The translations under genes were made by a program, and so were the position numbers. Below, in pieces: positions 28,963 to 38,105 of a DNA stretch of 64,000 bases (positions are counted from its first letter, which is position 1; each line of letters starts with the position of its first letter). The stretch covers positions 124,001 to 188,000 of the forward strand of contig CAVULN010000016.1 in the NCBI GenBank assembly GCA_963742305.1, in the 5' to 3' direction. The notes beneath the pieces were generated by a model, which was not told the origin of the DNA, made no database searches, and worked only from the letters and a program-made list of their open reading frames with translations. This stretch comes from Roseiarcus sp963742305 (GTDB lineage: Bacteria; Pseudomonadota; Alphaproteobacteria; Rhizobiales; Beijerinckiaceae).

Positions 28963-30075
28963 CTATCCGGAGCGTTGAGCCTTTGACGCCGGTTCAGCGC
29001 CGACCGTCAAGCGGGCGATCGTGCGCGCGAGCGAGGGGCCGATGAGGAGCACGATCAAGAGCCGCCCGACCTGCATCGCCATCACGAAGGGAACGTCGAC
29101 CGGGGAGGAGGCGGCGATGATCGCGACCGCGTCCGCGCCGCCGGGGCTGGTGGCGAGATAGGCGGTGAGCGCGTCCGTCCCCGCCGCCTCGTGAAGAGCG
29201 AAGGCGAGGGCGCCGCACATGGCGATCAGGGCAAAGATCGAGGCCAGAATCGTCGGCAATTGCCGGCCCGCGTAGATCACCGTCTCGCGGGTGAACCGGA
29301 AGCCGATCGACCAGCCGACCAAAGCGTAGGCGATCGCCAGAAGCCATGGCGGGAGCGTGATCGCGATCAGGTGGGTCGCCGCGAGGGGAGCGCCGATGAA
29401 CAGCGGCGCAAGCAGCGCGCCGGCCGGGATTCTCAGTTTCAATCCAAGGATCGCGCCGCCTGCGCCCAGGGCCAGCGTCGCCAGAAAGGGGAGAGGCTCG
29501 AGAGGCGGGAACCATTCGATCGCCGAAGGCGCGGCGCCCCCTGAGGCCGTCCACATCCGGGCGACAAGGGAGGCGGTGAGGCCGACGCAGGCGACGCGCA
29601 GATATTGCATGACGGCGACGAGCCGGATGTCGCCGCCGAAGGCGTCGGCCATCAGCACCATCGCGGTCGCCGCCCCGGGCGAGGAGCCCCAGACCGCGGT
29701 CGTGCCGGGAAGGATTTTCCAGCGGGCGAGGATGAAGCCCAGCGCGGTCGCGAAAAAAATCACCGCGCCGATGAGGAAGAGGAACATCGGCCATCGGCTG
29801 AGGATCGTCATCAGGATGGCGGGGGTGATGGCGCGCGCGATCAGGCAGCCGACAAAACCCTGCGCAATAACAAAGCCCCATGGCGGGATCTTCACTCGCG
29901 CCTCGAACCATGAGAGCCCGATCGCCGCTCCGATCGCGCCAAGCAGCAGGGCCGCCGGCAGGCGCGCGAACTCGAAGACCGCGACCCAGGCGGCCGTCGC
30001 GCCGAGAAGCACGGCCCACTGGAGGGCGGGGGGCGCCCCGCGCAGAGTGAGATGCGATATCGGCCGGAGCGCCAA
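28963..30075 (-). CDS. AbrB-family membrane protein
   Basis: Integral membrane protein of about 370 residues with some ten helices in two homologous halves (PF05145, AbrB family). Typical segments are LLGAIGAAIGLSWF, GTTAVWGSSPGAATAMVLMADAFGGD and AYLATSPGGADAVAIIAAS, the duplicated SPGxA motif of the family. The transport role is unproven despite old names such as ammonia monooxygenase. The frame is open far upstream inside the ClC gene. I choose TTG 30075, two bases after the ClC stop, where the conserved N-terminus begins. Confidence 0.82.
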   Translation of the reverse strand: MALRPISHLTLRGAPPALQWAVLLGATAAWVAVFEFARLPAALLLGAIGAAIGLSWFEARVKIPPWGFVIAQGFVGCLIARAITPAILMTILSRWPMFLFLIGAVIFFATALGFILARWKILPGTTAVWGSSPGAATAMVLMADAFGGDIRLVAVMQYLRVACVGLTASLVARMWTASGGAAPSAIEWFPPLEPLPFLATLALGAGGAILGLKLRIPAGALLAPLFIGAPLAATHLIAITLPPWLLAIAYALVGWSIGFRFTRETVIYAGRQLPTILASIFALIAMCGALAFALHEAAGTDALTAYLATSPGGADAVAIIAASSPVDVPFVMAMQVGRLLIVLLIGPSLARTIARLTVGAEPASKAQRSG

Positions 30076-30077
30076 AG

Positions 30078-31889
30078 TCAGTCGGCGGTGTCGTCGATGA
30101 CCGCGTCGGCGATCGCGCGCTTGGTGATGACGCCGACGACGTCGCTCGCGCGCGGGCGACGCACTCCGGTAAAGACGATCGCCGCCCCCGAGCGGCGCCG
30201 CTTGAGCCGCGCCAGGACGAGGCTCACGAGGTCGACGTCGCGGCAGAGGACCGGGCGCTTCTCGACGAAGTCGTCCACCAGCCGGTCGGGATTGTTCACG
30301 CTTTCCCGCCAGAGGCCGGAACGGGGCGGGATCAGGCCCACGATCCGGCCCTCGTGCTCGACGATCATGGCGCGCAGGTCGTCGATGTCCTCCCAGCCGA
30401 TGCACTCGCGCAGCGTCGAGCCCGAATGGGCGAGGATGAAGCGTTTCTCCATGATGTCCTGCGCCTGCTGGACGAGATAGAGATTGACGTAACGCTCCTT
30501 CGGGATGCGATGGCCGCGGTGGCGCAGTTTGACGGTGTAGATCGTCTCGGGGATGAGCGCGCGCCTCACTCCGGCCGCGACCGCGACGGCGACGATCACC
30601 GGCACGATGATCGCGTAGTCGCGGGTCATCTCGAACACCATGATGATGCCGGTCATGACGCCGCCGGTCCCCGCTCCCACCAGCGCCGCCATGCCCACGA
30701 TCGCCGCCGACGGCAACGTCATGCCGGCGTTGGGCAGGAAGTGGATGGCGAGGGAGGCAAACGCCGCCCCGAGCGTCGAGCCGAGAAAGAGCGAGGGCGA
30801 GAAAATGCCGCCGGAAGCGCCGCAGCCGAGGCTGACCGTGGTGGCCAGAAGCTTCAGCGCGAACAGGAGAATGAGGAGGCCGGTCGCCGTCATCCCCTTG
30901 TCGAGGATCGTCTGAATGACGCCATAGCCGACGCCGTCGATGTAGGAATGGCCGAACGCATGGGTCAGCATGACCATCATCAGGCCGATCGCCCCCATGC
31001 CCACGATGTTTTGGGTGTAGACGTTGCCCGGCAGCTTGGGAAAGCTGTCCTCCATGAAGACCAGGAGCCGGATGAACGCCCAGGCGGCGACCCCACAGAG
31101 CGCGCCAAGACCCACATAGGCGATCGCTTCCTCGACGCCGAACGAACGCGCGGACGGAAAGTAGATCTCCGGGACGGCGAAGGCCGGATTGGGCCCGATA
31201 AGAACGCGCCCGACGAGGGTCGCGGCGCCGGTCGCGATGACGACCGGCAGGAAGGTGCGGTTGGAGACTTCGGGCAGAAGGATCTCGGTGGCGAACAGGA
31301 CGCCTCCGAGCGGCGTGTTGAAGGTGGCGGCGATCCCCGCGCCGGCGCCGGCGGACAAAAGCGTGATCGTCTGGGCGGTCGTAAGCCCGATCGCCGTCGA
31401 AAACGACGATCCCAGAGCCGAGCCGATCTGGATGATCGGCCCCTCCCGGCCGACCGACGCGCCCGACCCGATCGACAGCGCTGAGGCGAGCGACTTGATG
31501 ACCGCGACGACGCCGCAAATCTTGCCGCGCGTGTAATAGATCGCGTCCATCACCTCCGGGACCCCGTGCCCCTTGGCCTCCGGCGCGAAGCGCTCGACCA
31601 GATAGACGACGACGAGGCCGCCGAGGATCGGCGACAGGATGACCCAGTTTCCGAACCGGCTCGGCCCTTCGAGGATGTTGGCGTTGTAGGCGATCCGGAA
31701 GACGCCGTTGAACATGGCGTTGTGGATGAGGCCGATCAGCGCCCGGAGCGCCACCGCGCCAATGCCGGTGAAGATCCCGACGCCCAAAGCCAGGAGACAG
31801 AGGGTGAACAGGTTGACGCGCCGTTCTGCGCGACCCTTGCTGGCGGCGAGAGTTTCGGAGGGGGCGGAATCGTCGGTCATCATCGACAT
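30078..31889 (-). CDS. ClC-type chloride channel/antiporter with CBS domains
   Basis: ClC protein of 603 residues. Selectivity-filter motifs are GSGASVGREGPIIQIG (with the gating Glu) and GCGASGGIFSPSLFLG; the intracellular Glu region is NTPLGGVLFATEILL, which suggests an H+-coupled exchanger rather than a pure channel. After the membrane domain (about residue 450) come two CBS domains (YLVQQAQDIMEKRFILAHS and RPVLCRDVDLVSLVLARL). ATG 31889 starts MSMMTDDS. It is followed by the AbrB-family gene with a 2-base gap. Confidence 0.92.
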   Translation of the reverse strand: MSMMTDDSAPSETLAASKGRAERRVNLFTLCLLALGVGIFTGIGAVALRALIGLIHNAMFNGVFRIAYNANILEGPSRFGNWVILSPILGGLVVVYLVERFAPEAKGHGVPEVMDAIYYTRGKICGVVAVIKSLASALSIGSGASVGREGPIIQIGSALGSSFSTAIGLTTAQTITLLSAGAGAGIAATFNTPLGGVLFATEILLPEVSNRTFLPVVIATGAATLVGRVLIGPNPAFAVPEIYFPSARSFGVEEAIAYVGLGALCGVAAWAFIRLLVFMEDSFPKLPGNVYTQNIVGMGAIGLMMVMLTHAFGHSYIDGVGYGVIQTILDKGMTATGLLILLFALKLLATTVSLGCGASGGIFSPSLFLGSTLGAAFASLAIHFLPNAGMTLPSAAIVGMAALVGAGTGGVMTGIIMVFEMTRDYAIIVPVIVAVAVAAGVRRALIPETIYTVKLRHRGHRIPKERYVNLYLVQQAQDIMEKRFILAHSGSTLRECIGWEDIDDLRAMIVEHEGRIVGLIPPRSGLWRESVNNPDRLVDDFVEKRPVLCRDVDLVSLVLARLKRRRSGAAIVFTGVRRPRASDVVGVITKRAIADAVIDDTAD

Positions 31890-31991
31890 GTCACGGCTTC
31901 TCTAAGCGATTCGGCAATCGGGCGGGGCCCCGCGCCTTTTGTCACGCGCCTGCTCTGTCGCAAATACCGTCAAGCCCCAGGGCGTTCACGA

Positions 31992-33213
31992 TCACGGCAT
32001 TGGCCCCGCCGGCCGCGGCCCGATTCCCGTCCGCATCGCCAGGCGGCGCAACGGCCCGATGGCGGAGAGCGCCGCCAGCGCCGCCCCGCGGGCGAAATCG
32101 ATCGCGCCGAGATGAGCGATGAGCGAGCGGTTGAGGCCGTCGACGAGGCCGGTTCTGAGCGCGATGTCGGCGCGTCGCGCCCGCTCGTAGCCGCTCAGAA
32201 CCTCCGGTCCGCCGATATCGCGCCCCGAGGCCCGCGCCTCGGCGACGCAGGCGATGATCGCCTCGACGTCGCGCAAGCCGAGATTGAGACCCTGCGCGCC
32301 GATCGGCGGCAGCACATGCGCCGCATCGCCGACAAGCGCGAGCCTCGGGCCCGCGATCCTCGGCACGATCTGGCGGGCGATGGGGAAGAACCCGTATCCG
32401 CCCTCGATGCGCATGGCGCCCAGAAGCGAATGGGCGTGACGCTCGATCTCGCGCGCCAGCGCTTCGCCGTCGAGCGTCTCGCGTCTCAGCGCGTCCTCTT
32501 CGGACATCACCCAGACGAGGCTCGACCGGTTCACCGCGGCCGACGAGGCCGGCAGCGGAACGAGGGTGAACGGCCCGTCCCTCGTGTGGAACTCGGTCGA
32601 GAAGCCCTCATGCGGAAGCCGGTGGACGAGAAGCGCGGTCAAGGCGCGTTGCGGATAGCGGTGGAGGCGGGCTTCGAGCCCGGCCGAGCGCCGGGCTTTG
32701 GACTCGCGCCCGTCGGCGCCGATCGCGAGCGGCGCCCTGATCGCGCGCCCGTCGGCGAGCCGCCCCTCGACGGCCTGCGGGGCCGAAATCATAAGTCTCG
32801 ACCGCTGAGGCCATGCGCTCGACGCGGGGCGCCTCGGCGATCGCGGCCAAGAGCGCGTCGGCCATCCGGTCGTTTTCGATATTCCACCCGAACGCCTCGA
32901 GGCCGATTTCGGAAGCGTGGAACTCGACCGGACGCGGCGGGAACAACCCCCCGGAAGCGTCGATGAGCCGCAGAGCGCGCAACGGCGCGGCTTGCGCCTG
33001 CAACCCGGCCCACACGCCGAGGGCGTTGAGAAACGCGACGGACCCATCGAGCAGGGCGACGGTGCGTCCCCGTCCAGTCCGCTCGGCCAGGCCGGATGAG
33101 ACGACGTCGAAGCCTGCCCTGGCCAGGCCGAAGGCCGCGGCAAGCCCCGCAAGGCCGGCGCCCGCGATCAGGACGTCCGCGCCCCGCGGGCCGGATCCCT
33201 CGCCATTGGACAC
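31992..33213 (-). CDS. UbiH/VisC-type FAD monooxygenase (frameshifted)
   Basis: Flavin monooxygenase of about 407 residues of the UbiH/UbiF/COQ6 family, which hydroxylates the ubiquinone ring. The N-terminal FAD motif is DVLIAGAGLAGLAAAFGLARAG, the DG motif is APLAIGADGRESKAR, and the second FAD motif is LVGDAAHVLPPIGAQGLNLGLRD. The first third is in one frame and the rest in another, with the shift at about 32775-32790. The start is GTG 33213 with GGAGAAG upstream. The exact ring position hydroxylated cannot be told. It is divergent from pcs. Confidence 0.87.
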
Positions 33214-33359
33214 TCGTCGCTTCTCCGCTTCGCTTGAAATCCCGCGCCCGGCCTGCGATCAGGGAGACGGCGCGGCGCGATCTTGATAAGGCGGAATGGA
33301 TCAAGGTCAAGCCGGCGGCGGCGCGGCGGGTTCTCGCGCGGGGGCGGACGGGGCAGGGT

Positions 33360-34076
33360 ATGGCGATCGAAAAGCGGCCCGCCAGCGTTGCGAGCGCCGC
33401 GGGTTTTTCAGTCCATGTCTTCACCGCCTCGGGCGGGGCGGTCGCGCTGCTTGCGCTTTACGCCGCGATCGAGCGCAATTTCGCCGGCTGTTTCGCCTGG
33501 CTTGGCCTCGCCTTTTTCATCGATGGGATCGACGGCACTCTGGCCCGGGCGGCGAAAGTCCAGATCACCGCGGCGACGATCGACGGAACGGTTCTCGACC
33601 TGGTGATCGATTTCCTCACCTATGTGCTGGTTCCGGTGGTGGCGCTGTGGCGCTCGGACCTGATGCCGACCGAGGCCTCGTTCTGGATCGGGCTTATCGT
33701 CACTGGCGCGTCCGCGCTCTATTTCGCCGACACCCGGATGAAGACCGACGATTTGTGGTTTCGCGGCTTTCCGGCGACCTTCAACATCCTCGTCCTCTAT
33801 CTCTTCGTCCTTCGCCCGCCCTGGGTCGTGAGCGCCGTCCTTCTTCTCGGCGCGGCCGCGCTCATGTTCACCCCGGTCGTGTTCGTCCATCCGTTGCGCG
33901 TCGCGCGCGTGCGCGCCCTCACCATCGCCATGTCGATCGCCTGGTTCGCGCTTGCCGCGCTGGCGGTGATCGAGAGACTGGCCCCGCCGCCCTGGGTCGG
34001 CTGGGGGCTGATCCTGACCGCGGCTTATTTCCTCGCTCTGCCGCTCCTGCGTCATTCGCCGCTCGCGCGCGGCTGA
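33360..34076 (+). CDS. pcs: Phosphatidylcholine synthase
   Basis: Integral membrane CDP-alcohol phosphotransferase of 238 residues that condenses CDP-diacylglycerol with choline, a pathway typical of plant- and host-associated alphaproteobacteria. The active-site motif reads FIDGIDGTLARAAKV...TIDGTVLDLVIDFLTY, the Pcs form of DGxxAR-x8-GxxxDxxxD. Eight helices are visible, and VHPLRVARVRALT near the C-terminus is typical. ATG 33360 lies within a longer open frame whose upstream part overlaps the divergent monooxygenase; conservation begins here. Confidence 0.92.
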   Translation: MAIEKRPASVASAAGFSVHVFTASGGAVALLALYAAIERNFAGCFAWLGLAFFIDGIDGTLARAAKVQITAATIDGTVLDLVIDFLTYVLVPVVALWRSDLMPTEASFWIGLIVTGASALYFADTRMKTDDLWFRGFPATFNILVLYLFVLRPPWVVSAVLLLGAAALMFTPVVFVHPLRVARVRALTIAMSIAWFALAALAVIERLAPPPWVGWGLILTAAYFLALPLLRHSPLARG

Positions 34077-34174
34077 GCGAGCGGGCCGCGCAGCGGGCGC
34101 CAAGCGCCTTGCCGGCGGGCGCCGATCCTTGGTATAGGCGCGGCCTTGGCGATTGAGGCTTGCCCTTCATCGCC

Positions 34175-34248
34175 GGCCTCGTGGCGGAGTGGCTACGCAG
34201 AGGACTGCAAATCCTTGCACCCCGGTTCGATTCCGGGCGAGGCCTCCA
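34175..34248 (+). tRNA. tRNA-Cys (GCA)
   Basis: A 74-base cloverleaf: acceptor GGCCTCG pairs with CGAGGCC, discriminator T, encoded CCA at 34246-34248. The anticodon loop CTGCAAA has GCA at 34207-34209, and the T arm is CCCGG-TTCGATT-CCGGG. All stems pair. Confidence 0.96.
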
Positions 34249-34363
34249 GCAAAATCAATGGCTTAGAGAGAGTAGGCCGACGCTTGAAAAAGCTTCGTCA
34301 GTGATCCGGCCTTAAACCAGAACCAGGGTGGCCTCGCGCCGGCGTCGAGGTCAGCGCCGTGCT

Positions 34364-34576
34364 TCAATCGGCTTTGCCTTTCGCCAGCGCCAGGATGACA
34401 TCCGAATAGCTCTGGACTGGGCCGCGGAGGCGATTGAGCCGGTCAAGCACGCCGTTCGGCAATGTCGCCACGTAGCTGCCCCGTCTGCCGTCGCGGCGAA
34501 TGTCGGCCTTGCATCGGCGGGGCAGGGTGGCGACGATGACGGCAAATGCTTCGGAGGTAATCGCGATTGTGACCAT
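34364..34576 (-). CDS. Small conserved hypothetical protein
   Basis: A 70-residue protein (MVTIAITSEAFAVIVATLP to SYSDVILALAKGKAD). The end pattern LDRLNRLRGPVQSYSDVI resembles small proteins common in Hyphomicrobiales and looks like a small DNA-binding or antitoxin-type protein, but I cannot name it. ATG 34576 has AGAGG upstream. The open frame continues upstream without coding character. No toxin partner is seen. Confidence 0.55.
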   Translation of the reverse strand: MVTIAITSEAFAVIVATLPRRCKADIRRDGRRGSYVATLPNGVLDRLNRLRGPVQSYSDVILALAKGKAD

Positions 34577-35523
34577 GACCTCTGCGTACGCGCCTCGCCC
34601 ACGAGGCGCTGTGACCTTCGTCACGGTTCGGGAGGACGTGGCTGAAGAGGCCGATGAGCGCGCGGCACGAGGCGGGATCGCATCATCCGCGCGTTCCGCG
34701 GCAGGGGAAGGTTGAGAACGGGCGGCATAGGGCGCGCGGCCAGCCTTGCGGCAGTCTCCCCCGCGCGCCCCTGCGCCGCTGTGAGGCAGCGGCGCGCCAT
34801 CGCTATGGGGCCGAACTACCCAGGCGCGCCTGCTTTTCGGTGCCAATCGTCTGCGTTCTTGCGCCATTGGGGCCCGCGAGGGGGCGCGGGAGGCGGGCCA
34901 ATCCTCCCCTTTTATGTAGTCTGGCGTCGCCTCGCTTCGCCGCGATAAATGGCTGCTGCGCGCCTTGCTCTCCCCTTGGCGTGCTATCGGATGACTGCCC
35001 CGCGCCGAGTCCCCGGGCGCGGGGCATGTCACGAGCGTAGTGGGCTTTCTCTCGCTTGCCCGAAAGCCGCCCTCTCGGCGCATGACCGGATCGAGGATCA
35101 CGCCGGCTCCGTCTTCGTCGAAACGGAGCTCCTCCCTGAGATAGCCAACGAGGCCGCGACTGCCGTGGCGTGAAAAGGGGCGGCCGAAGCCGCCTTCTTC
35201 CTCGCGCCGTTGGCGCGCTATTCAGGCCGCAGTCGCGGACCGCTGGATGCTCTCAAGATCGACGATCGCGGCGTCCAATTTGTCGTTTATACCGATTCCT
35301 TTCGAGCGCGACTCATCGCGCTCGATTCCGCGCAACGGCGCGGGCGCGCATTCGCGCTTCGGCCACAAGGCGATGATCGGTTCCGATCATCGAGTCCTGG
35401 TTTTAGGGCCGAGCGATGAGCCCCGCGCTGTGGCCCCTGGGTAATCCTACCCATTGTGCCAGCGCCTGACATCGCGATACTCAAAATATTCTTTGAACGA
35501 TAAAATATTAGAATGGAATTGAC
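34577..35523. other. Nearly 1 kb without a convincing gene
   Basis: Several short open frames cross the interval but none has family features or a good ribosome-binding site. It holds two strong hairpins: an 8-base stem at 34773-34795 and a 10-base stem at 34997-35025. The end, from about 35460, is AT-rich with a repeated AAAATATT and probably contains the promoter of the PEP-CTERM gene. A small RNA is possible. Confidence 0.45.
34997..35025. repeat. Strong 10-base-pair hairpin
   Basis: GCCCCGCGCC and GGCGCGGGGC around a 9-base loop. No T-run follows, and no gene ends here. Confidence 0.55.
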
Positions 35524-36588
35524 ATGAATGTTCGTTCAAAAGCGGCCGGATTTAACTTTCTTTTTGCTTTCACCAGTGCGGCGGCCTGCCTCGCTGCGCT
35601 GAGCGGCGCGGCGGCCGGAGCGCAGACCTCGGCGCACGCGATGATCGTTAGCGGACAGGCCGGGCATGCCGGCGGCGGCGTCTTTGACTGCGCGACAAGC
35701 GGGCCCCAGCCGGATATGCTCGCACGTTTTGGCACTGGCAACGGTCTCCCGACCGAGGGATACGCCTATTGTGGGCTGGCCGGCGGCATCGTCGACAACG
35801 GCAGCGCGACAGGCCTCAGCGCCGCGCATGTGGACCTGGGATCTCCGGGCCACTCCTTCAACAGCGGGCTTCATTCGCAGACGTCGGACGCCACGGCCGA
35901 TTTCGGCGTGCTCAAGGCGTCGAGCAGCGGGAGTTTCACAGGCGACCCGGGCGGCGGCTTTGAATATGCGCAAGGCGAAGGCGCGGCGGTGTCCACGGAC
36001 ACGCTCCCGACTCCGGCCGGGGCAAGTTCGATCCAGCTCGGCTTCACGGTTGACGGTTCAGCCTCCGTGGCGAAGACGAGCCAGGTCCTCACCCTGTTCA
36101 ACTACCAGATCAATTCAGGATCGATCTTCACCATCTTCCGCGCCAATCTTCTCGGCGACACGGCGTCGGTTCTTGGCTTTGACGGCGGCGCCTTTGTCGA
36201 CCTCTCCGGCTTCACGGTAGGCGTCGGCAGCGTGAGCGGCAGCGATACGGTCTACACCTTCCGCGAGGCGCCTTCGGGCCCGACCTTCGATCTGACCCTC
36301 GGCCTCTATGTCGGCAGCTATCCTTCGCCGCTCGGCGGGATCGCCAATGCCGACTTTTCGGAAACCGTGCGCCTCAGCAGCATCATGACGTTCGATGCGA
36401 GCGGCAGGGCTTTCGACTTCGGCAGCATCACCGGCGCGTCGGGACGCATCTACGACGCGACCGGCGTGCATGCCGCCATTGCCGGCGTCCCCGAATCGTC
36501 GACCTGGGCGATGATGATGATCGGCTTCGCGGGCCTTGGGTATGCGGGCTGGCGCGCGCGGCGGAGGGTCGCGACCGCCGCGGCATAA
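35524..36588 (+). CDS. PEP-CTERM sorting-domain extracellular protein
   Basis: A secreted protein of 354 residues with a signal peptide (FLFAFTSAAACLAALSGAAAGAQ) and a Gly/Ser-rich beta-type body. The C-terminal sorting signal is GVPESSTWAMMMIGFAGLGYAGWRARRR: the PExxTWA motif, a hydrophobic helix, and an Arg cluster. This is the alphaproteobacterial PEPxxWA-CTERM form with PES in place of PEP. Such proteins are processed by an exosortase and delivered to the surface or matrix; no exosortase gene is in the window. A hairpin terminator follows the stop. Confidence 0.85.
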   Translation: MNVRSKAAGFNFLFAFTSAAACLAALSGAAAGAQTSAHAMIVSGQAGHAGGGVFDCATSGPQPDMLARFGTGNGLPTEGYAYCGLAGGIVDNGSATGLSAAHVDLGSPGHSFNSGLHSQTSDATADFGVLKASSSGSFTGDPGGGFEYAQGEGAAVSTDTLPTPAGASSIQLGFTVDGSASVAKTSQVLTLFNYQINSGSIFTIFRANLLGDTASVLGFDGGAFVDLSGFTVGVGSVSGSDTVYTFREAPSGPTFDLTLGLYVGSYPSPLGGIANADFSETVRLSSIMTFDASGRAFDFGSITGASGRIYDATGVHAAIAGVPESSTWAMMMIGFAGLGYAGWRARRRVATAAA

Positions 36589-36613
36589 AAAGGGCGGCCC
36601 GAAGGCCGCCTTT
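36588..36613 (+). terminator. Terminator hairpin after the PEP-CTERM gene
   Basis: GGCGGCC-CGAA-GGCCGCC flanked by AAAAA before and TTT after, starting at the stop codon. Confidence 0.75.
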
Positions 36614-36756
36614 CCGCGGCGGGAAGCTGGCGAGGTTTACCGGGCTCGGCGCTTCTGGCTCTTGCCTCATCGCCGGCCGGGACGGACGAGCGCACGACAA
36701 CGGCGGGCGGGAACCTCCGATGGAATCCGGGGCCTCGCCGTCGCTGACGCTTGCGT

Positions 36757-37140
36757 TCAATCGTTGCTGTCGAATAACACCGGCCAAGATCGGCCGTTGC
36801 CCGGCTGCGAGGCCGATGTGAAACAGGTGATGGACTTGAAGCCCACACAGAAATCCGCATCGCAGACCTTGCCGTTCGAGCCGAGGCGCGTCGGGCGCAC
36901 GTGCCCTGTTTCAAAGTGCGTCGCGCGTTGGAACCCCTGCACTTGGCAGTACATGTCCGCCGGCTGCTGCCCGCACTGCTTGCCCCAGACATAGCAAACA
37001 TCGAGGCGCGCCTGCTTCTTGTAGGTTGGATGTTCGAACGTGCTTTCGAGCGCGAAGGACGGGCCGGCCGTCACTACACAAATCGCAATCACCGCAACGG
37101 GGCTGCGTCCGCTGCCCAACCATTTCCCCGACCATCTCAT
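36757..37140 (-). CDS. Small secreted cysteine-rich protein
   Basis: About 127 residues with a signal peptide (SPVAVIAICVVTAGPSFA) and six cysteines in the mature part: DVCYVWGKQCGQQ, MYCQVQGFQRATHFE, KVCDADFCVGFKSITCF. The pattern resembles a small exported family found in Bradyrhizobium and relatives, of unknown function; three disulfides are likely. ATG 37140 is preceded by GGAGA at good spacing; an ATG at 37152 is in frame but has no ribosome site. Confidence 0.7.
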   Translation of the reverse strand: MRWSGKWLGSGRSPVAVIAICVVTAGPSFALESTFEHPTYKKQARLDVCYVWGKQCGQQPADMYCQVQGFQRATHFETGHVRPTRLGSNGKVCDADFCVGFKSITCFTSASQPGNGRSWPVLFDSND

Positions 37141-37269
37141 GGCGTTCTCCATTGCAAGTCGGCCTGATCGAACGTGTACTTGAAATACGCGAGCACGTTG
37201 CCGGACCGCCACAAGATGAAGCGTCCGAATCGACTTTGGCAATTGGGAGAACTACCCAGAGTTGGTATG

Positions 37270-37347
37270 GTGGAACCGCCATCCCCGCCTTCAACCTGGG
37301 CCATGCTTCTTGTTGGCTTCTCAAGGCTGGGCTTCGCGGGCTATCGG
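37270..37347 (+). pseudogene. Degenerate PEP-CTERM tail fragment
   Basis: The frame here reads VEPPSPPSTWAMLLVGFSRL and then GFAGYR, clearly a PEP-CTERM sorting signal (consensus PEPSTWAMMLLGFAGLGFAGYR) with small changes. Nothing upstream resembles the body of a secreted protein, and the frame runs on past the signal instead of stopping. It is the 3' relic of a second PEP-CTERM gene. Confidence 0.6.
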
Positions 37348-37513
37348 AACGTCACGAACAACAGCCGGTCGGTTTTCGGGCGGCGATGGGTCTGGCGCGG
37401 CATCCGGCGGCCTGAACTGCTCACAGATCGCATTAATGGCCGTAGAACCTGGTCCCTTTTGGGCAAGCGGCGAGCATTGCGAGACCGTCGCGACGTCTGC
37501 CTGCCAGCCGCCG

Positions 37514-38005
37514 CTAATCGCCCTTGCCAGCGCCCACGTGTCTCATCGCCTTGGCGAATTGCCCGCGCTCGGGCACCAGCATGCGCCCCTGGGTGATGAA
37601 CTTTTGCTTCTGGGCTTTAGCGAGGCTCGTGTACAAGGGCGTGGCCGCGTCGATGATCTTCTGGAGATTGGCCTGGCTCTGCTGGAGGCGCTCCGCTTTC
37701 GCCACGTTGAGAGCCATCGGCGACAGGGCGCCGGTTTGCTCCTTCTGCAGGGCGAGCACGCGCTCCTTCTGGGCGTCCTTGACCGCGGATTCAAACGGCT
37801 CCCAGTTCTTTTCCTGATCGGGAGTGAGCCGCAGACTGGTCTTGAGGCCCTTGAGCTGGTTGTCGATACCCACCTCCGCCCAATGCTGCACCTCCTCGGC
37901 GTGCGTGGGCTTCTGGTCGCTTTGCGCGGCGGCCGCGAGGGGGAAAGCGGCGAGGGCGGCCGCAGCGGCCGCGGCGGCGAGAATGCTCAGGGGAGCGCGT
38001 TCCAT
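37514..38005 (-). CDS. Spy/CpxP-like periplasmic LTxxQ protein
   Basis: Periplasmic helical protein of 163 residues with a signal peptide (LSILAAAAAAAALAAFPLAAAA). The LTxxQ motif appears as LRLTPDQEKNWEPFESAV, and a second helical hairpin follows with ALNVAKAERLQQSQANLQK. Proteins of this type act as envelope-stress chaperones. ATG 38005 has AGAGG upstream; the open frame before it lacks a plausible start. Confidence 0.8.
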   Translation of the reverse strand: MERAPLSILAAAAAAAALAAFPLAAAAQSDQKPTHAEEVQHWAEVGIDNQLKGLKTSLRLTPDQEKNWEPFESAVKDAQKERVLALQKEQTGALSPMALNVAKAERLQQSQANLQKIIDAATPLYTSLAKAQKQKFITQGRMLVPERGQFAKAMRHVGAGKGD

Positions 38006-38105
38006 GCGGTCGCCTCTATCGGTTGGCGGGCTCAGTCTATTCGGCCCGGGGCCGAATAGACAATCTCTCTCCTCCAGGGTCGGCGCGACGCGCTGACCAC
38101 CTATC

